64,000 nucleotides of DNA, taken from Andrena cerasifolii. Its lineage: Eukaryota > Arthropoda > Insecta > Hymenoptera > Andrenidae. Below the pieces are notes generated by a model that was not told where the DNA came from, did not search any database, and saw only the letters and a list, made by a program, of their open reading frames with translations. The stretch spans positions 26,255,001 to 26,319,000 of the forward strand of contig NC_135119.1 of NCBI RefSeq assembly GCF_050908995.1, written 5' to 3'. This document shows positions 34,826 through 47,009 of this stretch, one piece after another (position 1 is the first letter of the stretch; every line of letters begins with the position of its first letter). Made by a program: the position numbers and the translations under genes.

Positions 34826-35884
34826 ATTCGTTACCGCCCTAATAAGAAACCTTTCACTCGATACTAGTTCACAAACCCCAAAACTGGTCCCTGCCAGAGT
34901 TCCCATTGTAGATTAAAGCAGAAAACATTCACCCTCCATTCCACCTTATACTCAACCCCCTGCTACCCAACACACCTACACATACATATTCACTATCAAA
35001 CAACTAGATACACTATCCAACTGAGCACGTTTCCACAAATTCCATGAGCAACCCAAATCCACCACAGTAATTCATCCCGCATAAAGAGTTTACTTCTTCA
35101 TTACCCTTTCCCCATCAACCATATCCACCCACCCCCTTCAAAAACAATGTACTCAACCCTCCTAAGGTTCCCTTCGACGTTCGAGCCCCCCAATTCGCCG
35201 AACGACAGCGGAAATAACTGGGGGAAGGAATTCGCTGCAGCGCTCCAAAGTCCTCGGAGGCTTCGAAGGCAAAGTCGAGGCGCTCTAGATTCCGCGGCCC
35301 CCTTAATCTCTGGAGCAACATTATTTCGGAGGGGGGTCAGACTCGCCGGAGCGAATCGACGCGACAGCACCAGGATTCCCACCCAGCGCTGGCAACTTCC
35401 TCCAAGTCCGAGAGGAAAGTCGTTGCAGGGGTGCTCAACCTCTCCAACCCCCTCTATCCTCGACTCGATATTTTCGTCAAAGCTCACTCCGGTCCCGTAG
35501 CCTCCTCTGGAACGAGACTCGACCGCGTAATTTGTCGGCTATTCGCCGTCGCCGTAAATTCGCGCGTGTTTCCGCCGTGGAAATATATCCGGTGCCCCCC
35601 GTATCGCGATAAATCTGCGACTGTGTATGGCGTTTAACCACCCGGCTGCATGTGCGCGTCCCCCCCAAATAAACCACCCCTGCTCGTTGATCGATTCCTC
35701 GATTTCTAGGGGTTGATTAACGCCTCTCACGCCGAAGGGTATGCACCCTTAGTTGTATAGAGTTTTGAAGTGTTTTGGTGTGGATATTTTTTGCGAAGCA
35801 CTGGAAGGGTCGTTCCAGTGTGGACTTGGGCATTATTCGAATAATTTCGAATAAGATTTATTCCGGATAAAAAATCATTCGTTA
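34826..35884. other. Unassigned DNA, CpG-rich in the middle
   Basis: 35150-35640 is CpG-rich with opposed frames of 117-128 codons and no domain. 35820-35884 contains a short AATTCGAA-type outlier of the preceding minisatellite. Confidence 0.4.
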
Positions 35885-36398
35885 AGGTGAATGTCCGAAT
35901 TTCTGCTCATGTCTCCATTTCTGCTCATTTCGTATTTTTCTTATTATTATAAGCGTCACGTTTGTACTGTAGTTACAACAAAATAATTCTAAATTATTTG
36001 AACATTTACGCGAGTGTTGCACGAGCTTGGGGCTAATCAAAGTGCAGCATAAGCAGCGAGAAACTTTTAAAATCAGAGACTCATGATTTTTCGACCGTAT
36101 TTTAGCTGGTTGTGGTAAGGAACAGGGTCACTATTGGTATTCGATAATTGGGCAGAAAATAGTTTTTGCAGTAAAAGTTCTTATTTATTAACAAAAACAG
36201 ATACCGTATTGTGCTCTGGGTGTAAATCTTTTTACTATTTTTAATTTTTTTAAGCAGAAAACAGGTGATTAGATTTAGGGTCAAGTGAATCACAGCCATG
36301 TCCGCATTTCTTCTATTCACACTCAATACTGGATAAATATTAGTGCTCGGATTCTATAATTTCACTGTATAGAAATTTGTAAACTAAGGGTTTTCCCG

Positions 36399-36449
<51 letters not shown>

Positions 36450-36871
36450 TTCTACTTACCAAAATTTTAGCAACATTACCTCACAATTCAATATATGCTG
36501 TAACCTCTATTTCTATTTGAAAGCATTTTATTTTTTGTTTATCATTATTTTATGCTTCACTCTTGTATTATAAAACATCTCCATAAAAGATTAACTTATT
36601 TTAACCTCAAAATGCAACATATTATGTGAGTAGAAATACGTTCATCGCTATTTTTCGTAAGCAGAAATACCGACATTTAAAGCATTATATTTAATTACAA
36701 ATTACTAGTAGTTAGACATCTTGAAATATATTTCTTAAATAATTTTCGACTGGTTGATTTATTATTAAAGAATTAATCAATTACTCTGCGAATTTTCATC
36801 ACAAACAAATTTTTTACACCTTCTTTCTAAGGAGTAACCTCTTAAATGAGCAGAAATTGGGACATTCACCT
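35885..36871. mobile_element. TA-flanked TIR element, Tc1/mariner-type
   Basis: Left end aggtgaatgtccgaatttct; right end reads agaaattgggacattcacct. The inverted repeat is about 27 bp (through gctcat/atgagc) with one mismatch. TA dinucleotides flank both sides (35883-35884 and 36872-36873). The 987-bp interior is AT-rich and contains an AAT microsatellite at 36399-36449, but no transposase frame. TA targeting and the TIR length fit a non-autonomous Tc1/mariner element. Confidence 0.8.
36399..36449. repeat. AAT trinucleotide microsatellite
   Basis: A pure taa/aat run of about 17 repeats, inside the TA-flanked TIR element. Confidence 0.95.
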
Positions 36872-36873
36872 TA

Positions 36874-38801
36874 TTCTCGAATAACTTCATTTGATTCACA
36901 ATTTCTATTCGAAGATTATTCCCTTACATTATTTACCATATCCACTCCTCAATTCAGCAAAACTTTCTCGGCAGATTGCTCGGCAACTGCCTCTTTTTTA
37001 ATTCGACCTCCTTCATCCCCTAATATAGAAGATAAATCTTATTCAATTTTACTTAATTTCTCGCAAGGTACACGCAAAATTTATATACCCAGTGACGTGG
37101 AATTTGTTGATTTGCATACATTAGCTTCGTCTATGATGTCTCCAGCCACTTAACCCAGAACCCCCTCTCCCTTCTACTTCTGTGTTCATCTTGCCCTAGG
37201 CGACAACGAACCAGTGATACTGGAATTAATAAAGTAGCAAACCTACGTGTCCCACGATTTGGTGATAAATACAGGGTGTTTCAAAAAGGTCTCATCTAAC
37301 TTTAGCACTGCACTAATCGCAACGATGATAAAATATACCCCCACCTAACCTCCCCCATTCTATTTCTACCTAAATCATCGCCTAGTGATACTAGAATCAC
37401 TAAATAAAGTGGAAACCCTTCCGTGTCCCACGGTCAAGTAATAAATATATATTTCATACCAAAGGAACTGCCTGTCTAAACACACCCCCTACCCCCGGGA
37501 CCGAGCGCGGGAACACCCCCGAATAGCTTCTCGCGGCGGCGACACAGTAAATTTCCCTTCCAAACGATCACGAGCGCACAATGAATATTTAAACCGCTGC
37601 AGGCCCGGGGGATCGGTGGAAACGACGGGAAAAAGTCCGCGCGACGGGGGGGAGCGGGGGGGGGGGGAATAAGCGTGTATAGGCGCGTTTCGAGTGGAGT
37701 GCAGCCGAGGGGGTGAGCACTCCGCATTGATTCAGGGAAGAACAGCCGCGACTAATGGGCTCTTCTTAGCGCTGAAAGGTAAGCAACCGACGGGGAGAGG
37801 TTTTACAATATATTTGCGCGCCGCTGGCGGGCTGCCGGCCCTCTGATCCTCCACCCAGAAACGAGGATTTCCAAGCCTTTTCACCAGCCACTCCGGCAGG
37901 GGCGAGCATCCGCGCCCAGACCTCTGATTATGCGCGCGTCCAAACGATTTCGCGCGCCTTTTCGCGTTGATTCGCGGCGGACGAACGCTGTGCGAGAGCT
38001 GCCAGCTCGCGCGGAGAGACTGCCTCGAGGATAACGGTGGTTTCTTAAGTATTCCAGTGCAGGCACCTGTACCTATGCGAACTTAAAAATTCACAATTAT
38101 TTCTGCGCAGGACGGGCAAAGTGCAAAGCACCCCCGATTTTCAAGAAACTTTTTCGCAAGTTTTGCACCCTTTAAAGATGTTTCTACGATGTACAATCGT
38201 TTTAGGGTTTTTGGGGATAGTGTGACTTTTGCTAAGTGTGGTATTGTAAATATGTGCACTGTTAGTGGTTAAAATAGTTGTTAGTTTAGTTTTAACTCTT
38301 TATAAGGTAGCTTTAAGTAGGTTTAAGGTAATTGTAGCTAGGTTTAATTTAGCGTAAGTAGATTTTTCACCAGCACGAGTATCACGACCGGTATTTTTAG
38401 TTTATTAACTGAGAGTTTGACAATAAACCTGCGCACTGCACTTTTACTCGTTGTAAGCTATACCGAACAGCACAAAGAAACCGAGTCTCACTTTTAGAGA
38501 ATAAAGTCAGCGGTTTGGTTTTGCGGTAGAAAGGTTTGCAAAGTTAACGACTCCAGGAGACCGACTGGTTCGAGTATTCGCGATCGGCGCTCGCGAAAGA
38601 GAGAGAGTGGGGAGAAGGCAATTGTTGCCGCGACAATCGACGAGATGGTGACACCGTTAACTTTTCACCCCAAACCAGGAAGAGCGCGTGCAGTTTCGCG
38701 CAAGTTAATCTAGTCATAGTAACTAAAACAATGTAGAACTTAGATCTAATATTTACAATATATACAGTCCTAAACATGCACCCTCCCCCCTTGAAGATAC
38801 A
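36874..38801. other. Unassigned DNA with one tandem duplication and a G-run
   Basis: About 37195-37440 holds two diverged copies of a segment (agtgatactggaattaataa ... tgtcccacgatttggtgata; and agtgatactagaatcactaa ... tgtcccacggtcaagtaata). A word acagggtgtttcaaaaagg lies between them. 37480-38040 is CpG-rich and includes a G-run at about 37657-37667. A 98-codon plus frame at 36857-37153 overlaps the TIR element end and has no recognisable domain. Confidence 0.4.
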
Positions 38802-38809
38802 GAGGGGAG

Positions 38810-38937
38810 CAGTGGCGGATTTTATTCTTTAAATAAATTTTTGTAATCACCTAATGAATTTTACTGAATTCGTATTAAAAATATTTTTATCCCTTCAACT
38901 CGGCTCCTCCCAAGATTAAATCCTGAGTGCGCCACTG
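38810..38937. mobile_element. Short hAT-type miniature element, 128 bp
   Basis: The ends are cagtggcggat and gtgcgccactg, an inverted repeat with one mismatch. The flanking 8-mers gaggggag (38802-38809) and atggggag (38938-38945) match at 6/8 positions, as for an aged hAT duplication. The interior is AT-rich. The same interior occurs in reverse orientation at 43417-43601, so this is a real family. Confidence 0.75.
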
Positions 38938-39012
38938 ATGGGGAGGTTTATGCCTGAAGAGGGTACAGGACTGTTGAACGACTGAAATCGACGGTTTCTT
39001 GCCGGTTGGATT

Positions 39013-39452
39013 ACTTAAATGGGAAGATCCCGAACCCGAAAATTCAAAAATTCTGAAACTTCGTGAATTTATAGGAGATTTCCTATTGATTACAATGGAA
39101 TTTTTGTTTGCTGCCAAAATTCACTCTAAGCGGGTGGAATTAACCCCTGAAAATTCGGCTATTTTCAGATTTTATTTTGTAACTCGCAATCTGTAAGAGA
39201 TAGGGAAAAAGTTTCAAGACAAAAGTTACTTCTTTTAATTAGATCTATCATTTGGTGAAAAAATTATTTTACAGTTCACGAGTTATAACAGAAAATCGGA
39301 AAATAACCGGATTTTCAGCGGTCAATTACACCCCCTTAGAGTGAATTTAGGCAACAAACAAGAATTGCGTTGTAACGAGGAGGAAATTCCCTACGTATTC
39401 GCAAAGTTTCAGAATTTTTCGAATTCCCGGGTTCGGGATGTTCCCTTGTTAG
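39013..39452. mobile_element. Family A palindromic element, copy 3
   Basis: It runs from cttaaatgggaagatcccga to gggttcgggatgttcccttgttag. Two arms of about 190 bp are inverted copies of each other, meeting near 39245. The sequence gaattaacccctgaaaattc on the left is answered by ttttcagcggtcaattacac on the right. The interior resembles copy 2 (25891-26325) closely. It is non-coding. Confidence 0.85.
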
Positions 39453-42400
39453 ATACCAAATAATCACCCTACCGGCATTTTTCACAGCTTTTTTATGTAC
39501 GCTTTTACAAGTAACGTAAAATAAAAAAATTGTGAGAATGTTGGAAATTATTCAAGTTATTTGAAGCTAAAAATGGTCCCGCATAGCGCGCAGCTGTAAT
39601 CGGTGTACATAGTCCCAGTTGAACCAATCATCTAAAAGCAAAATGCTTTGGGGTGAGTAATTTCTACACTAATAATTATCACCTGAAATTTTTCTGGGCG
39701 AATTTAAACAAAAATCGTAAAAGTTACATGCGAATCAATTTTTCCCCACATTTTTATGGGCAAAAATCGTCTTTAATCAGTTATAAAATGTTTTACAAAC
39801 ATCCATTGTTGATGCGGAAATTCCACACGATAGAGAAAGGAATTCTACAGCTTCAGTTAAAATTTTAAGTGAAAATATTCATCCGTTCAAGAGTTATGAT
39901 GTACACCGTGTTTGAAAATGTAGTTTCGAGACTCAATTACGTTCAGCGCTATAATTTTCGTAATCATTCGAATTTCTTCGCGAAACATTGTTGCAAATGT
40001 TCGCAAAGCATGGCACATTCAGAGTTAATAATAATAAAAAATTGATTTTTCAAGATTTCAATAGTCCCATACCCCTTAAACCTTCCTCAGAACATGGTAA
40101 AACTTTTTGTGAAAATCGTATTAAAATTAGTCCATTAATTTTCGAGTTCACATTTAAATAAATCTAATACTGTATATACAGAGTGTCTCACCTAACTTGT
40201 GAATCTTCACTCCGTTCTTTCTATAATACGAACAAATTTTAAACTCTAAACCATACAAGTATAGAGAAGAGAAGAGAGGAAGAAAATGAAATTTGAAGCT
40301 TTCTCAGAAACTCCCTATTTTAAGGATTGAAATGCTCGAAATAAGGGGACCCTGTGTTTCAAAAATTCCCAACGATGGTGATATCAGGAATGCGTGAAAG
40401 CGCAGAGTGCATCATCGATCCTACGAAACGCTCCTCCCTTTCGGCGATCCAGATTTGAATAAACGAGAGCGAATGGAAAACGCGGGACAATCGCGTGGCA
40501 GTGAGCACGTTAACGCGCAGGAAACGGACGACGGAAATCAGTTTCGTGGGAGTAACGAGCGCGGAGGGTTGGCGAGCCTCTCCGCGGGAATTAAAGCGTT
40601 CCCGTTCGCCAGGGAAGAAGAAAGTGGGGCTGCGAGTGTTAGGACAGAAGGGGAGCGAAATGTGGCGTGTTCTCGGAGGCTGGCGGTATTGTGTGCTTTA
40701 TATTTCTGAGGAACCCTCTCAAGACGCTGAAGGCGAACGAGTAGGAGACAGTTGTGTAATGGACGTTCACTTCGCTGAAAAAGGCAACGTGGAATGTTTG
40801 CATAATGGTGTCGAACATCGAAGGATGGCGTTGATAATATTTTTTTGTGCATTGAAGCTTATGTTTATAGAGAAGAAACGGGGCTATGGAATCTACCGAC
40901 AACGTCAATCGGCATCAAACATTAAAAAATCAAGTTAATAGAGGTAATTGAAAGGTTTAATTGAGAGGTTTGTCAAAAAGATAGTTGCACTTCTCAATAT
41001 GTAATACACGAACATTGTCAAACATTGTCGAACATTGACCAACACTCAAGCAAACCGGGGCAATTCTTCTTTTTTTTTTGAAAATAAGATAAGAAACAGT
41101 TGTTTGAAATAATATTTCTGTACGTTATTTTTGATACTGTTATTAGAAAATGTAGAAAATATTGATTTAGGTACTTGAAATTATAGCAATTTTAAATAAT
41201 TACTTCGTTACTTTTTTATTTCAAGTTGGGCAAAAAAAATAATCGTCGAGATAATACAACTGAAGGATTTTATTTCACCAAATTTTTACAACATTGCTTC
41301 GAGCAAAACTCTCTCCTTAAAAGAATGCATCGGTAAGAGATTTCTGTTTGGGACCGTCTAATACAGTTGGAAAAGGAAATAATCGTTCTACTGGTGCGAA
41401 AGATGGAAGGTGTGTATTATTCTTCAGGAAAACGTCTCTTATTATCGAATAATCGGGAAATCAATCACGATACGATTGAAATACATCAGTTGAACCTATG
41501 GAATGAGTATTTCATTATTTTAATATCTTAAATAGAAGACAATAATTTTCAAAATTATTTCCAGAAATAGAATAACACAATTGTTGAAATAATTATGAAA
41601 TAAAATAATCTGTCACTTGAAATAATATTTCGAATAATGTTATATCAAAAGTGCCCAGGTCTGCGCTCAAGAGTCAGATTGATCATGATAATTGAAGATA
41701 TTTAAACCGTTATACTCTAACTTATTCTCTCACGAATGAACCCAAAAATTGTTTACTCAATGCCAGTTGCTAAATATAGAACTGTGAAATACTAAGAAAT
41801 ATAGTAGAGATTTCAAACTTAATAGATCATTTAATTCTATGAATCTCGAAACCTTCTATTTTTTCTAGGTCTAATATTATAACCATGCAATGTTAATTAA
41901 ACCTTCTAAGAATCGACGAATGCTGATTTTGATAATAACTATTCAAGCCATGACAATTCAACGACATTACTTTCTAATCAACGTTTAATATTCCTTATAA
42001 ACATATACAAATTTCTAATGACTTTCTGTCCCGGAATTTGTCCCCGCTACTTTCTTCGCGTATCTTCTCAAGATCCGTCTGATCAATGAGTCTCTCATTC
42101 CCCTGAAACGCCAGCGACCACGGGTCGACGTTAAATAACACGCGACACTCGTGACGGTCCAATAAAATATTCGATACTTTGCATAGTGAGAAAGTTCCAG
42201 CCAAACTGTCGTCCCGAGTTTCATCCCCCCAAGTGAAACTAACTAGAGCATTCGGAAAACAGATCCACAGTGAGGGCACGTAGTCTGCAAGAATATACAG
42301 ACGCGAGCTGCCTCGACTCAGACATGCCTGGTAAATTATTTATCCATCGAATAGGAGGATATTGGATCTCTTTCTCGGGTATATGGGATTACCATCCCCG

Positions 42401-43416
42401 AATCGGCTCAGACACTGAGAAAATCCGTCACGAAGGTGTAGATTTTGGGGATGAGAGGAAATGTGCATGCTAATTAATTTAATTACAAGCTGCAAAGAAA
42501 TATTTTAATTTTTAATTTTCTTTGGTACAGGGACTGATAAATGGTAATTATAACAAGGGGGAAGATTAAAAAATCCCAACTTGAGTGCACACAGTACCCT
42601 ATGATTGGAAATGAAAACAGTAAAGGAGTGAATTTTTAAGCCTCTCTACTATTGAAGCCAATGTAACCTCCGTGCGGAGAACGCCTATGTGCGTCCACGG
42701 AGTGTAGAAAAGGAATAGGACTGTGGAACTTCCGCACATGGTATGCGCTGAAAATTTAATGCTCTTTGAGTCACTCCATCGTGACTTTTAGATAACACAC
42801 CACCTTCTTGTGCATGTTGTAGTCGAAATCAATTCTCATTCAATTTAGGCCCCACTTTAATTATATTTAAATTTAGCGGTGTTTACAGTGTAGCCACCCC
42901 TTTTATTTAAATTAATCCTGAATTTACATCTTTTCCTATAATGAGTAGTAATGACGAATAATAATAGAAAAATAGTATCTACCCTCTGCCAAATCCAAAA
43001 ATTCAATACACAGAAAATTAACATAATTCCAAGTCGACCAACCCCAATTAACAATCACCACCACCCCACCCCCGAGAGCTAAAAAATCACCACAAATTCA
43101 ACCATTCGCACCTTTCGATCGCGAACAATCTCGCCCTCGAGGATCCTCAAAACATCCCCTAATTAACCGAACTCGGCCTCCCCTTAAGACTTAAAGTCCC
43201 CCACCTGCCCCTGTAGCGGAGTCAACGAGCCGTCCCCGACGACTTGGACGCGTTTTCAGACGTGAAACGCCTACTGGAACGCTGGCAATTAACGCCACTG
43301 CTGTAGCCTGCTTCTCGGATTAAGGCCCACGCACACATATCAGTTCCGTGACGATTCAGTGCCGTCAGTGTCAGTGGTCCCTTTGTTTCAGTGCCAGCAA
43401 CTGCCACGAACGCTTA
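39453..43416. other. Unassigned DNA, largely AT-rich
   Basis: 40390-40720 is CpG-rich with opposed frames of about 100-147 codons and no domain. 41000-42000 is AT-rich with no structure found. A TTA followed by aggcccacgcacacatatca at about 43321 resembles a Harbinger-type left end (compare 21467), but no right end is seen before the hAT-like copy at 43417. A word acagagtgtctcacctaac occurs near 40179. Confidence 0.4.
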
Positions 43417-43601
43417 CACTGGCGCACTCGGGATTTAATCTTGGGGGGAGACGAAAATATTTTTAATGCAAATTCAATAAAATTCTGTAGGTGATTATAA
43501 AAATTTATTTAAAGAATAAACTCCATTTTTCTTTTCTTTTTACAAAGCTTCTTCTTTGGAGGGTGCCAGGGCCCCTTAGCCACCCTCTGGGCGCGTCACT
43601 A
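43417..43601. mobile_element. Reverse-oriented relative of the 38810 hAT-type element
   Basis: cactggcgcactcgggattt at the left corresponds to the reverse complement of the right end of the 38810 element. The next words (aatcttgg, aaaatatttttaatgc, attcaataaaattctgta, ggtgattataaaaattta) continue that match in order. The right part carries about 60 bp absent from the 128-bp copy. The ends are degraded (cactgg, tcacta) and no target-site duplication survives. Confidence 0.6.
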
Positions 43602-44146
43602 GACACGTGTGAACTGCACCACTCCAAAACAAGGAAACCACATTTTTGTGCCATTTTACGCTACCTTTTATTTTTTGAGAATGAAGTATCGTGTGAAGGA
43701 GATTTGGTAGAGGGTTTGTAGCGAGCGAGCTCTGTGTGCTTTCGTTTCCAAGGCTCAGGGAGATTAGTGTTTGAGTACACACTTCGTTGAAAGTTTAGAA
43801 TAGTGTTATTACGCCGTTCGAGTTAATCTGGCATTATAACACGTAAGTGCATTAAGATAATTTATTTCGTTCCGATAACGACGAATTATGCCGCAATATT
43901 AATTGGGAATTGATGCTGCCGCTTCGGGCACAGGAGGCGGGCTTATCGCGCTTCTGTGTTAATTCTAGTGGATGAATTCATAGAGGGGTTTAAAAAAAAA
44001 GAGGGGATAGAGAACGATACTCGTTTGAAATACTTCGAACTGTGCTTAACGCGGTGCCGGCCGTTCGACTGTTTCGGGTTTCCCGGTCACTCACAGAAAT
44101 TTCAGTGCGCTCGGGAGTAACGATGTTTCATAATTAAGTGATGCAA
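43602..44146. other. Unassigned DNA
   Basis: Frames are short. An acaaggaaaccac-type sequence and mixed composition are seen, with no gene or repeat ends before the TTAA element. Confidence 0.4.
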
Positions 44147-44487
44147 TTAACCCTTTGAGTCCGGGGAATTTGAAAACAAAAATTTTCAGAAACAATTTCT
44201 TCGCATCGATATTTATTAATTTGATATATCAGGTCGTCGAGGATGAAATTTGTAGAAAAACAGGCAAAGTTGGTTGATAACTTACAAATATAAGGAATTA
44301 TTTTATTCAAAGAAGTATGCACCCATATTGTCTATACCCTTTTGCCATTTAAGCGGCAGGTTGTCCAGGCCGGTGCACAGTGGTTCGAGCATACTACATG
44401 CTAGCTGGACAAAATTATTTTTTCGCGGTATTGCGTTTATGTGGGGTTCAAATTGCTAGAAACAAACCTGATTCGTACCACAGTTTA

Positions 44488-45349
44488 TTATTTCACTAAA
44501 AATATCAATAAAATAAAATTATGACTAATTCAATAAAGGAAAAAGAACACAACGACAGTATTGTACTTTAACTATAATTATCAGTTGTAACATTATGTTT
44601 ATTCCTGTAATTTCTGAGTTTTCTGTGGAGTTTTAAAAAAATTTCGAGCCACAGTTGACTCACCTAACATAAAATGGCTATTAAAACAGTGTTTTGCTAT
44701 ATGTTCCACGTCGTTCCACGCAACAAGGGCTGAATGTACGGAAAGTGTAGAGTTTCTAGTTTTTTTTAATCACACGATCGATCTGCAGAAATTTGCTAAA
44801 CTATATTTTGTGAATTTTTTTCGAGTGCGACGCTCGGCAGGAGAGATAGCACTGTTGTTATATTTCAGACTCTATAATGTAATGTAATGTAATTAACAAG
44901 AAATTAATAGTTTTAAGGCACACTTATAATTATAGTTAATCTATAATACGTATAGAGTCTGAAATATAACAACTGTGCTATCCCTCCTGCCGAGCGTCGT
45001 ACTCGAAAACAATTCACAAAATATAGTTTTGCAAATTTCTGCAGATCGATCGTGTGATTAAAAAAAACTAGAAAGTCTCTACTTTCCGTACATTCAACCC
45101 TTGTAGCGTGGAACGACGTGGAACATATAGTAAAATACTGTTTTAATAGCCATTTTATGTTAGGTGAGTCAACTGTGGCTCGAAATTTTTTTTTAAAATT
45201 CCATAGAAAACTTAGAAATTACAGGAATAATCATAATGTTATAACTGATAATTATAGTTAAAGCACAGTATCTACTGTCGTTTTGTTCTTTTTCCTTTAT
45301 TGAATTAGTCATATTTTTATTTTATTGATATTTTTGGTGAAATAATAAT
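44488..45349. repeat. Long inverted repeat, ~390-bp arms, 74-nt loop
   Basis: The left arm (44488-44876) and right arm (44951-45349) are reverse complements, with roughly 93-95% identity by eye. Shared words include tcgagccacagttgactcac, atatgttccacgtcgttcca and cacgatcgatctgcaga. The loop is 44877-44950. If transcribed through, it would fold into a very long near-perfect duplex. It is contained wholly within the TTAA-flanked element. Confidence 0.92.
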
Positions 45350-45659
45350 CGCGGTCTGCGATGCCTTAGTTCCACGTAAGAACTCATACTTCATAATAGT
45401 GCGAATTTCCGACCGTTCCATTTTCAAGAAAATTAATTTTTAAAAAAAGTTTCTAATATTTTGTAGTGCTTACAATGATTTCCTTAAACAGGCGAGATAT
45501 GTAACTTTCTAACAAAAAAAACAGAACAATAAAATATTAAGCCAATGTGAAATAATAAGCTGTTAAAGTTGGCAATATTCTTAACTACAAATTTCATCTT
45601 TGCCAATCTAATAATTTAGATGTTACACGTCTCCCGGACTGAATCCAAATATACAGAAC

Positions 45660-45694
<35 letters not shown>
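45660..45694. repeat. TA dinucleotide microsatellite
   Basis: An uninterrupted ta run of about 17 units just inside the right end of the piggyBac-like element. It is flanked by gaacg and cgttt. Confidence 0.95.
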
Positions 45695-45695
<1 letters not shown>

Positions 45696-45718
45696 GTTTC
45701 CCGGATTCAAAGGGTTAA

Positions 45719-46477
45719 TATTCTACAGAATTCTTAATAATGTCAATGTTATTCAAACCATTACAAATCCAAAGATTTCGTTATTAACAATGGCATGTCC
45801 ATGGCAGGGAGCATGTTGAACAATGTAAACAGAGCAGCAATGATAATAGTGAAACAATTCGAATTAACGTAATTGTCTGTCAGAATGGGAATCAAACCGC
45901 AGAGCTCCCTACTGTAATCGAAAATCCAATGTCTGACCATGATCGCCATCAAACTTCGAGGCGCTCCCAGCGCCTGACGTCTGACCACAATCATTCAAAA
46001 CTACTGGGCAGGCGTCAGGTACACTTATCATACAGTGGTAGTGAAAAGGAAAGATAAACCGTGGAGGGTAACAGCAATACGATTTATATTTTCAAATTTC
46101 TATTCCACAGATTAAAGGTTGGTCGGAATAAACCAATGATTTCAACATAATAAACTCAGGTATTTTTGTTACGCAGGCACGTAAAAATATGAATTTTAAA
46201 CTTTCCTACGATCACGACTGATTGCGAATTCCGCAGCAAAGAAATATTCTCTTCTCCAAAAAACTGTACCGCCATAAACTCACAGTTTCCCTGAGCAAAA
46301 CTCGAAATTGATAAATTAAATATTCAGTTTGTTAAGCAGATATAATAATAATTCTTTATTGCATCAGTAGGCATTAAGGATAATAACAAGATGAAAAAAA
46401 TATAAATAAATATATTTACATAAGAAAACAAGTAATAGAAAATAGTAAAGATAGATATTAAATAACATACAGTGACT
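45719..46477. other. Unassigned DNA containing a degenerate MITE
   Basis: Holds the decayed element at 46033-46220 and a following ~110-bp segment (46221-46330) that recurs diverged near 55515-55610. Around 46343-46440 a ttctttattgcatcagtagg stretch next to ataataataa could be an old LINE tail in reverse orientation, but this is not certain. Confidence 0.4.
46033..46220. mobile_element. Degenerate relative of the 54644-54800 MITE
   Basis: The left end tacagtggtagtgaaaagg and right end cgatcacgactg resemble the ends of the 54644 element (cagtggtgg-type). The interiors share gattaaaggttggtcgga, against gattaggggttggttaga there. TA precedes the left end; the right flank is mutated to AT. No coding content. 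Confidence 0.5.
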
Positions 46478-46479
46478 CG

Positions 46480-47007
46480 CATTAATATTCGGACAATTTT
46501 TAAAATCGCGTAACTTTTTTAGAATTGGTCCAAACAACTTGAGTTTTTTTGAGAAGCTAGAAGGATTAGTTTGCTAACTGACGCGATTCGTCGTTTTGAA
46601 AAACAATGTATTTGGTTGGAATAGCAAAAAGAATAATAAAGGTCGAGAATCGCTGATTTCGGGAATTTTCGCGATTCTCGACTTTATTCTGCGATCTTTA
46701 AACGTTTGTAGCTCGGAGCAAAGTTAACCGATTTTGATGAAATTTTAGGCACGTATACAACTTACTGCAATCTACCAGCGGTTTTTTTTTTTGAATTTTC
46801 ATTACAAGCTCACAAAAACAAGTTTAAAAATCGACCTTTACTATTCTCTTCGCTATTCCAACCAAATACATTTTTTTTCAAAACGACGAAACGCGTCAGT
46901 TAGCAAACTAATCCTTCTAGCTTCTCAAAAAAACTCAAGTTGCTTGGACCAATTCTAAAAAAGTTATGCGATTTTAAAAAGTGTCCGAATATTAATGCGA
47001 GCCACTG
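46480..47007. mobile_element. Tc1/mariner-type element with ~190-bp TIRs
   Basis: Left end cagtgactcgcattaatatt; right end aatattaatgcgagccactg. TA lies on both sides (46478-46479 and 47008-47009). The arms remain nearly identical for about 190 bp, including aacttgagtttttttgagaa, gctagaaggattagtttgct and aatacattt-type words. The 528-bp element has no transposase frame. TA target plus long CAGTG TIRs place it in Tc1/mariner with good confidence. Confidence 0.9.
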
Positions 47008-47009
47008 TA

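Larger units (their letters stand above)
44151..45714. mobile_element. piggyBac-like TTAA-flanked element, non-autonomous
   Basis: The ends are ccctttgagtccggggaa and ttcccggattcaaaggg, an inverted repeat flanked on both sides by TTAA (44147-44150 and 45715-45718). TTAA target plus CCCTTTG-type ends is the piggyBac-like signature. A subterminal echo of the right end (gtctcccggactgaatcc) lies at about 45630. The 1564-bp interior has no transposase frame. It is dominated by a long inverted repeat (44488-45349) and ends with a TA microsatellite. Confidence 0.88.

Noticed and set aside
36857..37153. A 98-codon frame beside the TA-flanked element
   Set aside because: The start lies within the transposon end. 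The protein looks less biased than most here, but no family is recognised and nothing supports a promoter or splice structure.
46343..46440. A possible LINE 3' tail (aataaagaattattatta on the minus strand)
   Set aside because: Only a short AT-rich stretch resembles a tail. No coding remnant or target-site duplication supports it.
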